A stretch of 64,000 nt of DNA, taken from NCBI RefSeq assembly GCF_902804485.1, contig NZ_CADCST010000082.1, forward strand, positions 62,001-126,000, in the 5' to 3' direction. Position numbers and translations under genes: made by a program. Numbering within the stretch: the first letter of the stretch is position 1; each line of letters opens with the position of its first letter. Below are positions 8,152 through 15,990 of this stretch, in pieces. The stretch comes from Flavobacterium collinsii. GTDB lineage: Bacteria > Bacteroidota > Bacteroidia > Flavobacteriales > Flavobacteriaceae. The notes beneath the pieces are model-generated. The model searched no databases and was not told where the DNA came from. It saw only the letters and a list, made by a program, of their open reading frames with translations.

Positions 8152-10389
8152 ATGATCGCCTTAAATGCCGCTGCAGAAACTACCCACCATTTACAACCCT
8201 TAATTAGCGACTTAGGTCTAATCCTGCTGACTGCAGGAATTGCTGTTTTATTATTTAGATTAATCAAACAACCCTTAGTTTTAGGATATTTAATTGCCGG
8301 TTTTCTGGCAGGAAATCATTTTGATTTCTTTCCTACCATTACCGAAATGAAAAGTGTTGAAGTCTGGGCAGAAATTGGTGTAATCATCTTATTATTTAGC
8401 TTAGGTCTCGAATTTAGTTTCAAAAAACTAATGAAAGTCGGAGGTACAGCATCTATAACAGCCATTACTCAGATTATTACCATGGTTGTAATTGGTTATA
8501 TGGTGGGGCGCTGGATGGGATGGGCGCAAATGGACAGTATCTTTCTAGGAGTTATACTCTCTATTTCTTCTACAACAATTATTTTAAAGACTTTTGATGA
8601 ACTGGGTGTAAAAGCTCAAAAATTTGCCGGGATCGTAATCGGATCTTTAATTGTACAGGATCTTGTTGCCATTTTAATGATGGTATTACTGTCAACTATT
8701 GCAGTAAGTCAACAATTTTCGGGAAGCGAATTAATGATGTCTGTTTTAAAACTGATTTTCTTCCTGACGGTATGGTTCCTAGGGGGAATCTTTTTTATCC
8801 CAACCTTACTTAAAAAGGCCAAACATTTACTGACTGACGAAATGCTGCTGATTATATCGCTTGCCCTTTGTTTAACAATGGTAAGTTTTGCTGCAAACGT
8901 AGGTTTTTCTCCAGCATTGGGTGCTTTTATCATGGGCTCTATTATCGCCGAAACTACACAGGCAGAACATATTGAGCATCTTATAAAACCTGTAAAAGAT
9001 TTATTTGGGGCTATTTTCTTCGTATCTGTTGGTATGCTTATCGACCCTAAAATGTTATACACGCACGCACTGCCGGTTGCTATTTTAACTTTTGTAACTA
9101 TCATTGGTCAATCTGTAAGTTCGACTATTGGGGCGCTACTGGCCGGTCAGCCCTTAAAACAATCCGTACAAACGGGAATGAGTTTATCGCAAATTGGGGA
9201 GTTCTCGTTTATCATTGCTACTTTAGGAATGACTCTGAACGTAACAAGTTCTTTTTTATACCCTGTGGTTGTTGCCGTTTCTGCTATTACCACTTTTACA
9301 ACCCCATTTATGGTAAAATATGCCGTACCTTTTTCTGATTTTCTGGAACGAAAACTTCCTCGAAAATGGGTTAAAAACATCAACCGTTACAGTGTCAATG
9401 CTCAGGCCATAAAATCAGTTAGTGTCTGGCAAAAAGTACTAAATGCTTATATCATACAAATCGTTTTACACACTATCATTATCACGGCCATTATTTTATT
9501 ATCTGTAAAATTTGTTGCGCCTTTGGTTGCAGAAACAAGATTCGGAAATACACTGGCAGCACTTATTACACTCGTCATTATCGCTCCGTTTTTATGGGCA
9601 CTCTCCCTTCGAAGAGTTGCAGTAGAAGAAGTTGATACTTTATGGGAAGAGCGCAAATACCGTGGTGCTATATTGATGTTGATTCTAATTAGGATGAGTC
9701 TTGGTTTGTTCTTAATTGGATTCTTGCTAAACATATTCTTCTCTCCTTTGGTTGCTCTGATTGCCTTAGTGGTTGCCGTTGTAGTTTACCAAATATTCCC
9801 TAAAAAACTAAACGAACAATATCATAAAATTGAAAATCACTTCCTAAAGAATCTAAACGATCGTGAAAACAAAAAAATTGATAGACGTTATGCTAATTTA
9901 ATGCCATGGGACGGTCACATGTCGTTTTTTGATATTGGAACAGAATCAAATTTAGTGGGCAAAACCCTTGAAGAATTGCGTATTAGAGAATCAATGGGAA
10001 TCAATATTGCTTACATAAAACGAGGAGATATCACTATCCCAATTCCGACTAAAAACGAACGTTTGTTTCCTGGTGATGAAATTTGCGTTATTGGTACAGA
10101 TGCTCAGGTTACTGAATTCAACAAATATCTCAATCAAAATGAAATTGAAGCTCGTAAAAATGTAGAAGAATCTGAAATTGTACTTCGCCAGTTGGAGATT
10201 GCTCACGAAGATTTTGTACAAAAAAGTATCGGTCAGTTTAGAGGAAAAACCGGTGGTCTTGTTGTGGGAATTGAAAGAAACGGTAATCGTATATTAAACC
10301 CGGAATCTCACTTAATTCTCGAAAAAAATGACATTATCTGGGTTGTTGGCGATAAAAAACGAATGGCTGAGCTTATGAAGAAATTCTAA
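8152..10389 (+). CDS. CPA2-family cation:proton antiporter with two RCK-C (TrkA-C) domains
   Basis: The protein has 745 residues. An N-terminal Na+/H+ exchanger domain of about 12 helices covers roughly 15-390, including 'ISSTTIILKTFDELGVKAQ'. Further helices follow at about 430-560, then two cytoplasmic RCK-C-like ligand domains: about 590-665 ('LVGKTLEEL', 'FPGDEICVIG') and about 680-745 ('LEKNDIIWVVG'). It lacks the NAD-binding RCK-N domain of KefB/KefC, so it resembles K+/H+ antiporters gated directly through RCK-C. It probably exchanges K+ or Na+ for protons at the inner membrane. The run from 15 to 60 fits a membrane start, so the ATG at 8152 is plausible, with no better alternative. 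Confidence 0.88.
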   Translation: MIALNAAAETTHHLQPLISDLGLILLTAGIAVLLFRLIKQPLVLGYLIAGFLAGNHFDFFPTITEMKSVEVWAEIGVIILLFSLGLEFSFKKLMKVGGTASITAITQIITMVVIGYMVGRWMGWAQMDSIFLGVILSISSTTIILKTFDELGVKAQKFAGIVIGSLIVQDLVAILMMVLLSTIAVSQQFSGSELMMSVLKLIFFLTVWFLGGIFFIPTLLKKAKHLLTDEMLLIISLALCLTMVSFAANVGFSPALGAFIMGSIIAETTQAEHIEHLIKPVKDLFGAIFFVSVGMLIDPKMLYTHALPVAILTFVTIIGQSVSSTIGALLAGQPLKQSVQTGMSLSQIGEFSFIIATLGMTLNVTSSFLYPVVVAVSAITTFTTPFMVKYAVPFSDFLERKLPRKWVKNINRYSVNAQAIKSVSVWQKVLNAYIIQIVLHTIIITAIILLSVKFVAPLVAETRFGNTLAALITLVIIAPFLWALSLRRVAVEEVDTLWEERKYRGAILMLILIRMSLGLFLIGFLLNIFFSPLVALIALVVAVVVYQIFPKKLNEQYHKIENHFLKNLNDRENKKIDRRYANLMPWDGHMSFFDIGTESNLVGKTLEELRIRESMGINIAYIKRGDITIPIPTKNERLFPGDEICVIGTDAQVTEFNKYLNQNEIEARKNVEESEIVLRQLEIAHEDFVQKSIGQFRGKTGGLVVGIERNGNRILNPESHLILEKNDIIWVVGDKKRMAELMKKF

Positions 10390-10394
10390 GTTTT

Positions 10395-10556
10395 TAAGGC
10401 ATTGAGGTACTAAGGTTCTAAGGTTTGGAGTTATAAAACTTCTTACCTTAGAACCTTAGTCTTTTAACTTACTTACTGAAAACACTTAGTCTCTCAGCAC
10501 TGTAATATTTACAAAAATCCATAAGAAAAAATCTTGTGCCTTAGAAGCTTAGTCCC
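10395..10556. repeat. Octamer-iterated fold-back between convergent genes
   Basis: The left part reads as consecutive 8-base units (aaggcatt, gaggtact, aaggttct, aaggtttg) from 10395. The right part reads as complementary units (agaacctt, agtctttt), then further units such as agaagctt and agtccctt up to 10556. The arms can pair through 'taaggttctaagg' and 'ccttagaacctta'. The unit fills the gap between the antiporter and peroxiredoxin stop codons and may terminate both. Confidence 0.65.
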
Positions 10557-11195
10557 TTACTTATTCGGCTGCGGTGTTATGCGTAAATAAGGTTTTATTG
10601 GTGTATATCCTTTTGGGAATTTCGCAGGAATATCACTATCCGGAACAGCTGGAGTAATCACAACGTCTTCTCCGTCCTTCCAATTAGCAGGAGTTGCTAC
10701 ACTATAATTGGCTGTTAATTGCAAACTGTCAATCACACGAAGCAATTCATCAAAATTTCTTCCTGTTGAAGCCGGATATGTTAAGGTCAATTTTATTTTT
10801 TTATCGGCACCAATTACAAACACAGAACGTACGGTAAATTTATCGCTTGCATTTGGATGCAGCATATCGTATAAAGTTGCAATTCTTTTATCTTCGTCGG
10901 CAATTATAGGAAAATTAACCGTTGTATTCTGGGTTTCATTGATGTCTTTGATCCACTCTAAATGGGACTCTAAACCATCTACACTCAGTGCAATAACTTT
11001 TGTATTTCTTTTGGTAAATTCCGGAAGATAATTGGCAACTGTTCCTAATTCGGTAGTACATACCGGAGTAAAATCAGATGGATGCGAAAATAAAACACCC
11101 CAGGAATCTCCCAACCATTCATGAAAATTAATTGGCCCTTCGGTTGTTTCTGCATGAAAATCCGGAGCAATATCTCCTAATCTTAATGTTGACAT
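10557..11195 (-). CDS. 1-Cys peroxiredoxin (Prx6 type)
   Basis: The protein has about 212 residues and begins with 'MSTLRLGDIAPDF'. The peroxidatic Cys lies in 'SHPSDFTPVCTTELG', and it is the only Cys in the protein, which places it in the 1-Cys Prx6 group. The conserved Arg is visible in 'GRNFDELLRVIDSL', and the extended C-terminal domain of Prx6 is present. It reduces H2O2 and organic hydroperoxides in the cytoplasm; with no resolving Cys it needs an external thiol. I chose the ATG at 11193-11195 over one 12 codons upstream because family members begin here. Confidence 0.92.
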   Translation of the reverse strand: MSTLRLGDIAPDFHAETTEGPINFHEWLGDSWGVLFSHPSDFTPVCTTELGTVANYLPEFTKRNTKVIALSVDGLESHLEWIKDINETQNTTVNFPIIADEDKRIATLYDMLHPNASDKFTVRSVFVIGADKKIKLTLTYPASTGRNFDELLRVIDSLQLTANYSVATPANWKDGEDVVITPAVPDSDIPAKFPKGYTPIKPYLRITPQPNK

Positions 11196-11307
11196 AATTG
11201 TATATTTTTTAGTTTCTCTAAAATTAGTCAAAAAAAGAACAAAGAAAACACTGTTTTTCTAAAAAAACGTTAAAGTTCTATTTAGTCTGTCTAATTAGTA
11301 TTTAAAG

Positions 11308-12219
11308 CTAAATAAAATGCACTATGCAATACCAGACAGCAAGGGTGATAAACGAAATTGGGATTCCGAAACCAATCATCATACTGCTCAATTTTGGCTT
11401 TAATCCATAAGTCGAAGCTAAGATTGCACCTGTAATCATAGGAGCCATTGCCATTTCCATAATAGTAATTTTAATGGCTTCAGAATGTTGTCCGAGAATA
11501 AAAACGTACAAAACCAAAATAACAAACGGAACTGCAATAAGTCGAAAGAAAAGTCCGAGACGCAGAAATTGCCAATGCTGGCTTTTTCGGTCAAAAGTAA
11601 GCTGTAATCCCACCGAGAGTAGCGCCAAAGGGGTTACAAAACTTCCCACTTTCAATAAAACAGACTGAACATTCAAATCTAAATCGTATTCGAAGACATT
11701 CAGCAGACAGGCTGTCACAAAAGTAACAAACGGAGGAAATAAAATTATTTTCTTGAATATGCTAAAAGAATCCGCACTGCCTTTAGAATAAAAAGCGGCT
11801 ACAAAAACCCCCAGCGTCGAAACCACCACAAAAGTGCCCGGCTGATCGACAAGAATTGCCGTTTCTAAACCCTTCTTCCCAAACAGAGCTTCAATAATAG
11901 GGTATCCCAAAAAAGAAGAATTACTTAATCCGGCAGTTAAAATCAAACAGCCAATTAATCTGTTAGACCAGCCCAATCTTCTGCCTAGAAAATGAAAAAA
12001 CGCAAAAGCCAGTAAAAAGCTAATCCAACCTGATAGTATCGGAAACAGTAATTCATTACTCCATCTTATTTTCGGAATATGATACAGTGTTATTGCGGGT
12101 AGACAAACGTAAAGGACAACCTTATTTAAAACCTTATAAATATGAGTTGGAAATTGCTTAATATGCTGCAAAAACAAGCCCAAAGCAAGAAATAGAAATA
12201 TTTGAATAAAGTTGTTCAT
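11308..12219 (-). CDS. AEC-family (auxin efflux carrier-like) transporter
   Basis: The protein has about 303 residues and ten predicted membrane helices in two five-helix halves, as in the BASS/AEC fold. 'LPAITLYHIPKI' in the first half and the broken-helix region 'LLSVGLQLTFDR' in the middle are typical. The family exports organic acids or amino acids at the inner membrane; the substrate here is unknown. I chose the ATG at 12219 ('MNNFIQIFLFLALG'), which puts helix 1 at the N-terminus, rather than an upstream ATG that adds 17 polar residues. It is divergent from the Crp/Fnr gene, with 107 bases between them. Confidence 0.82.
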   Translation of the reverse strand: MNNFIQIFLFLALGLFLQHIKQFPTHIYKVLNKVVLYVCLPAITLYHIPKIRWSNELLFPILSGWISFLLAFAFFHFLGRRLGWSNRLIGCLILTAGLSNSSFLGYPIIEALFGKKGLETAILVDQPGTFVVVSTLGVFVAAFYSKGSADSFSIFKKIILFPPFVTFVTACLLNVFEYDLDLNVQSVLLKVGSFVTPLALLSVGLQLTFDRKSQHWQFLRLGLFFRLIAVPFVILVLYVFILGQHSEAIKITIMEMAMAPMITGAILASTYGLKPKLSSMMIGFGIPISFITLAVWYCIVHFI

Positions 12220-12326
12220 ATCGTTGAGTCCTGACAAAAATAGACATTTATTATCTGATGTATAAAACATTTTAAATCACTTCTCTAAGTTTTTTGTTAC
12301 TTTTAAGTTCTAATTCCAAAAAACAA

Positions 12327-12893
12327 ATGCAGTTAATACGAGACAATTTTGAGCGAATAACCAAGCTTTCGGATACCGAATGGAATATTTTTTCATCCAA
12401 ACTTGTACGTCAGGAATTTTCAAAGAAAACGTCAGTACTTGAAACAGGCACAATCGAAAACTACCTCTCATTTGTAGAAAAAGGTTTGGTGAGATATTAC
12501 ATTCCCGGTGAAGATCATGACCTCACTTTTACCTTTGTGTTTGATGGCGAATTTACAAGTGGTTACGATTCCTTTATCACCAGATTACCGGTAAATTATA
12601 CAATCGAAACGCTCTCAGAAACGGTTCTTTGGCGCATATCCTATGAAGATCTACAGGATGTCTATGCCGAAACTAAAATTGGCAATACCATTGGACGCAT
12701 TGCAAGCGAAGGGCTGTTTCTTAAAAAAGCAAAAAGAGAACTTTCACTGCTTAACGACTCGGCTGAGCAGCGTTATCTCAACCTTTTTACCGAGCAACCA
12801 CAACTCATACAAAGGATTCCTCAAAAATACCTTGCCTCTTATATTGGTATCACTCCACAGGCATTGAGCAGAATAAGAAAACGTATTTCTTAA
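12327..12893 (+). CDS. Crp/Fnr-family transcriptional regulator
   Basis: The protein has 188 residues: a cyclic-nucleotide-binding-like beta barrel (about 15-125, including 'GLVRYYIPGEDHDLTF') and a C-terminal helix-turn-helix ('RIPQKYLASYIGITPQALSR'). No Cys cluster for an Fe-S centre is present, so it is not an oxygen sensor of the FNR type. The cAMP-contact Arg is not obvious, which is common in Bacteroidota members. The DoxX-like gene 53 bases downstream is a likely target. I chose the ATG at 12327; an in-frame TTG 33 bases upstream is less likely. Confidence 0.85.
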   Translation: MQLIRDNFERITKLSDTEWNIFSSKLVRQEFSKKTSVLETGTIENYLSFVEKGLVRYYIPGEDHDLTFTFVFDGEFTSGYDSFITRLPVNYTIETLSETVLWRISYEDLQDVYAETKIGNTIGRIASEGLFLKKAKRELSLLNDSAEQRYLNLFTEQPQLIQRIPQKYLASYIGITPQALSRIRKRIS

Positions 12894-12946
12894 CCCTGGT
12901 TCATTGTTTCAGATCCCTTTACTACGCAACTTTGTAAAAAAAAGAT

Positions 12947-13426
12947 ATGGAAACTTTAATTGTGTTACTAGGTGTCTTTACAATTGCACTGCTCTTTGTA
13001 AAACTTACTTCAAAAAGATTTGAAATCTCAAAGGCGGCCAGAATTGCCATGGCAGCCATGCTTGCATTTACAGCTGTAAGCCATTTTGTATTCACCAAAG
13101 GAATGGCTATGATGGTCTCTTTCTTACCCTGGCCAACCGGAATTGTTTATGCAACAGGAATTATAGAACTGGTTGCAGCAGTCGGGCTCTTGATTCCAAA
13201 AACAAGATTGCTTACTGCTCAACTTCTTGTCCTCTTTTTTATTGTTTTGCTTCCCGCGAATATCTATGCAGCCAGACATAGTATCAATCTACAAACGGCC
13301 AGTTACAACGGTAAAGGCCTCTCCTATTTATGGTTTAGAGTACCGCTTCAGCTTTTGTTTATCGGTTGGGTTTATTTTTCTTCTATCAGAAATCAGATGC
13401 TCAATAAACGTGTTACCGCTTACTAA
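12947..13426 (+). CDS. DoxX-like membrane protein
   Basis: The protein has 159 residues and four to five hydrophobic helices, with the DoxX/DoxD-like 'SHFVFTKGMAMMVSFLPWP' and 'GIIELVAAVGLLIP' segments. Members are small inner-membrane proteins linked to redox homeostasis or sulfur oxidation, but most have no assigned reaction. It lies 53 bases after a Crp/Fnr regulator in the same direction, so the two are likely co-transcribed. Confidence 0.8.
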   Translation: METLIVLLGVFTIALLFVKLTSKRFEISKAARIAMAAMLAFTAVSHFVFTKGMAMMVSFLPWPTGIVYATGIIELVAAVGLLIPKTRLLTAQLLVLFFIVLLPANIYAARHSINLQTASYNGKGLSYLWFRVPLQLLFIGWVYFSSIRNQMLNKRVTAY

Positions 13427-13527
13427 AACAAGTCCTTTACCACATTTTGTTCTAAAGTTAGGTTATGTTTTTTCTGTGTAGAAAATTAATTTTTAGTTAA
13501 AACTTTTTTTTAATTCAAAAAACACCT

Positions 13528-13551
13528 TAAATTTGTAACATATTTTATTAC
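13528..13551 (+). promoter_or_regulatory. Promoter -7 box with overlapping Rrf2-like operator
   Basis: TAAATTTG (13528-13535) matches the TAnnTTTG -7 box. The imperfect dyad gtaacatattttattac (13535-13551) starts on its last base and ends three bases before the Rrf2 start codon, so a bound dimer would block transcription. A near-identical 17-mer precedes the next gene. Confidence 0.55.
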
Positions 13552-13554
13552 AGT

Positions 13555-13962
13555 ATGATTTCAGGTAAGTTTGCCATAACGATTCACATTTTAACTTTAC
13601 TCACTAAATTCCCGAATGATTTTTTATCCTCGGAGTTTATTGCGGGAAGTATTAATCTTAATCCGGTATTGGTGAGAAAAGAAATTGCCAATTTAAAAGC
13701 GCATCATATTGTGGAAAGTAAGGAAGGTAAAAACGGCGGTACAAAACTGGCTGTCGATCCTTCGAAAATTACATTAAAAGAAATATTTGAAATGACTTTT
13801 GAGACCATCAATCTGGGTTATGCCAAAAATCAGCCTAATCCGGATTGTCCGGTTGGAAAAAAGATCAATCAAAATTTGAGTTCTTTGTATGCTGAAATGA
13901 ATCAAAAAGTTAGTTTACAATTAGACGGAATCACACTGGAAGATTTTTCTAATCAATTCTAA
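13555..13962 (+). CDS. Rrf2-family transcriptional regulator
   Basis: The protein has 135 residues with a winged helix-turn-helix in the first 75 ('FIAGSINLNPVLVRKEIANL', then the 'GKNGGTKLA' wing). It has one Cys, in 'NPDCPVGKKI', instead of the three-Cys cluster of IscR and NsrR, so it is unlikely to bind an Fe-S cluster. It resembles the YwnA type, which usually regulates an adjacent oxidoreductase. The next gene encodes such a reductase, and both genes carry the same 17-base dyad immediately upstream, which points to autoregulation and co-regulation. Confidence 0.88.
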   Translation: MISGKFAITIHILTLLTKFPNDFLSSEFIAGSINLNPVLVRKEIANLKAHHIVESKEGKNGGTKLAVDPSKITLKEIFEMTFETINLGYAKNQPNPDCPVGKKINQNLSSLYAEMNQKVSLQLDGITLEDFSNQF

Positions 13963-13984
13963 AACTATTTTTTTTCACAAAACT

Positions 13985-14001
13985 GTAACATTTTTTATTA
14001 C
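13985..14001 (+). promoter_or_regulatory. Second copy of the Rrf2-like operator
   Basis: gtaacattttttattac differs from the 13535-13551 copy at one position out of 17. It lies 18 bases before the start of the NAD(P)-binding reductase and 22 bases after the Rrf2 stop codon. Confidence 0.55.
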
Positions 14002-14019
14002 TAATTAAATTTATATATT

Positions 14020-14661
14020 ATGAAAATCGCAATTATTGGAGCAACCGGATTTGTTGGTACTGCTATTTTAAACGAACTTACAAACAGAAATCATGAGATT
14101 ACTGCCATTGCCAGAAACCCAAAAGACAACGCAAATGTGATCTGGAAAAGCGCAGACATTTTTAATGTAGACGCTCTGGCAGAAATTTTAAAAGGAAATG
14201 ACGTCGTTGTTAATGCGTACAACTCAGGATGGACCAACCCAAATATCTACGACGATTTTATTTCCGGATCAAAAGCAATTCAGGAAGCAGTAAAAAAATC
14301 CGGTGTAAAACGTTTCATTACGATAGGAGGAGCTGGAAGTTTATTTGTAGCTCCTGGCTTACAAGCTGTTGACACCCCGGACTTCCCAAAAGAATACCAC
14401 GCCGGAGCATCTGCCGCGAGAGATTATTTAAACTTTCTAAAAGAAGAAAAAGAACTTGATTGGGCATTCTTTAGTCCGGCTTTCGAAATGCACCAGGGTA
14501 TTACCACCGGAAGAACAGGAAAATACCGCTTAGGCTTGGAAAATCCGGTTTTTAATGACGAACAGAGAAGTATTCTATCTGTAGAAGATTTAGCAGTTGT
14601 AATTGCTGACGAAACCGAAACCCCAAAACACCATCAGGTTCGTTTTACAGCAGCTTATTAA
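14020..14661 (+). CDS. NAD(P)-binding (atypical SDR) reductase
   Basis: The protein has 213 residues and begins with the Rossmann motif 'IIGATGFVGTAIL' (GxxGxxG). It ends with a short substrate domain and resembles the YwnB/NmrA-like group ('KRFITIGGAGSLF', 'DWAFFSPAFEM'). The classical SDR Tyr-x-x-x-Lys catalytic pair is not evident, as is usual in the group, so it may bind NAD(P)H as a redox sensor or reduce quinone-like substrates. It is paired with the Rrf2 regulator 57 bases upstream. Confidence 0.85.
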   Translation: MKIAIIGATGFVGTAILNELTNRNHEITAIARNPKDNANVIWKSADIFNVDALAEILKGNDVVVNAYNSGWTNPNIYDDFISGSKAIQEAVKKSGVKRFITIGGAGSLFVAPGLQAVDTPDFPKEYHAGASAARDYLNFLKEEKELDWAFFSPAFEMHQGITTGRTGKYRLGLENPVFNDEQRSILSVEDLAVVIADETETPKHHQVRFTAAY

Positions 14662-14673
14662 GACATTTTTTTA

Positions 14674-14770
14674 AGGGACAAAGGTACAGAGAGGCAAAGC
14701 TGCAAAGGTTTTCCTCTCTGTACCTTTTTACCTTTGCAGCTTTGAACCTTTGTACCTCTGCACCTTTGCA
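14674..14770. repeat. Octamer-iterated fold-back upstream of meaB
   Basis: The left arm reads gggacaaa, ggtacaga, gaggcaaa, gctgcaaa; the right arm reads acctttgc, agctttga, acctttgt, acctctgc, acctttgc, all in 8-base register. The arms are mutually complementary with scattered mismatches ('ggtacagagagg' with 'cctctctgtacc' is perfect). It probably terminates the reductase transcript. Confidence 0.7.
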
Positions 14771-14832
14771 AAAAAAATCCTTTTTGAAACTGTTTTTGTT
14801 TTCTGTACTTTTACACTACCAAAAAGTATATT

Positions 14833-15927
14833 TTGTCAGCTTCAGAAAAACGATCAGGTAGTTTACACGAAAAAGCCGGAATTTCTCCTCCAGAAATCAC
14901 CAATGTTACCGCTATTCGTCAAATCAAAAAAAACAGAAGACAACAACCTTCTTCATCTGAATTGATTGAAGGTGTCTTATTAGGAAATATTACCGCGTTG
15001 AGTCGTGCAATTACTTTGGTGGAAAGTACTAATCAGGAACATGTTGCGAAAGCAAACGAGGTTGTAAACGGTTGTTTACCGCATGCCAATCGATCGATTC
15101 GTATTGGAATCACGGGGGTTCCTGGTGTTGGAAAAAGTACTTTTATTGAAACTTTTGGAAGCTACCTGACACATTTAGGAAAAAAAGTAGCCGTCTTGGC
15201 CGTTGACCCAAGCAGCTCGATTTCGCATGGAAGTATTTTAGGAGATAAAACCCGTATGGAAGAACTGGTAAAAGACGAAAATGCTTTTATCAGACCTAGT
15301 GCTTCCGGAGATACTTTGGGCGGCGTAGCGCGCAAAACAAGAGAATCGATTATTTTATGTGAAGCTGCAGGTTTTGACACAATTGTTATTGAAACAGTTG
15401 GTGTGGGTCAAAGCGAAACCGCTGTTCACAGTATGGTCGACTTTTTTCTATTACTCAAAATTTCCGGTGCCGGCGACGAACTTCAGGGTATTAAACGCGG
15501 CATTATGGAAATGGCTGATGCCATCGTAATCAACAAAGCAGATGGCGACAACATCAAAAAAGCCAATCAGGCAAAACTCGAATTCAACAGGGCTTTGCAT
15601 TTATTTCCTCCAAAAAAATCAAACTGGCAGCCAAAAGTAACGACTTGCAGCGCTGTTACCAAAGATGGCATTTCAGAAATTTGGAATACGATTTCCGATT
15701 ATACAGAAGCAACCACGGCATCAGGTTTCTTTCAGGAAAGACGAAAAGAACAAAATCAATTCTGGATGATGGAAACTATAAACGAGCAACTGCGACTAAA
15801 TTTTTACAATCAGCCCGAAATTATAGCTCAGTTGGAACAAAACAAAAAAGCAGTGCAAAACGATGAAATTTCACCTTTTGCAGCTGCTCAAAATTTGTTG
15901 GAATTGTATTTTAGAGATACTAAGTAA
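14833..15927 (+). CDS. meaB: Methylmalonyl-CoA mutase-associated GTPase MeaB
   Basis: The protein has 364 residues. It is a G3E P-loop GTPase with Walker A 'GVPGVGKST' (95-103), 'VDPSSSISHGSILGDKTRM' (switch region) and 'VINKADGDN' (base recognition). It chaperones adenosylcobalamin loading and protection of methylmalonyl-CoA mutase. The mutase genes are not in this window. The start is a TTG: no ATG occurs in frame before the conserved core, and the N-terminal helical extension of the family is then complete. It converges with the LtaS-like gene. Confidence 0.92.
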   Translation: MSASEKRSGSLHEKAGISPPEITNVTAIRQIKKNRRQQPSSSELIEGVLLGNITALSRAITLVESTNQEHVAKANEVVNGCLPHANRSIRIGITGVPGVGKSTFIETFGSYLTHLGKKVAVLAVDPSSSISHGSILGDKTRMEELVKDENAFIRPSASGDTLGGVARKTRESIILCEAAGFDTIVIETVGVGQSETAVHSMVDFFLLLKISGAGDELQGIKRGIMEMADAIVINKADGDNIKKANQAKLEFNRALHLFPPKKSNWQPKVTTCSAVTKDGISEIWNTISDYTEATTASGFFQERRKEQNQFWMMETINEQLRLNFYNQPEIIAQLEQNKKAVQNDEISPFAAAQNLLELYFRDTK

Positions 15928-15990
15928 CTGAGATTCTAAAGTTCTGAGTTTTTTTTTTATTTTTAGAAACTTAGCACCTTAGCTACTTAG
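15928..15990. repeat. Octamer-iterated fold-back between meaB and the LtaS-like gene
   Basis: The units gagattct, aaagttct and gagttttt on the left face agaaactt, agcacctt, agctactt and agtccctt on the right, all in 8-base register. The element overlaps the 3' end of the minus-strand gene by a few bases and probably forms a two-way terminator. Confidence 0.6.

Noticed and set aside
8152..10389. Reading the antiporter as KefB/KefC (glutathione-gated K+ efflux)
   Set aside because: It lacks the NAD-binding RCK-N domain and the KefF/KefG ancillary gene; only RCK-C domains are seen.
12294..12326. Longer start of the Crp/Fnr regulator from a TTG
   Set aside because: The extra 11 residues do not resemble the family; a normal ATG lies at 12327.
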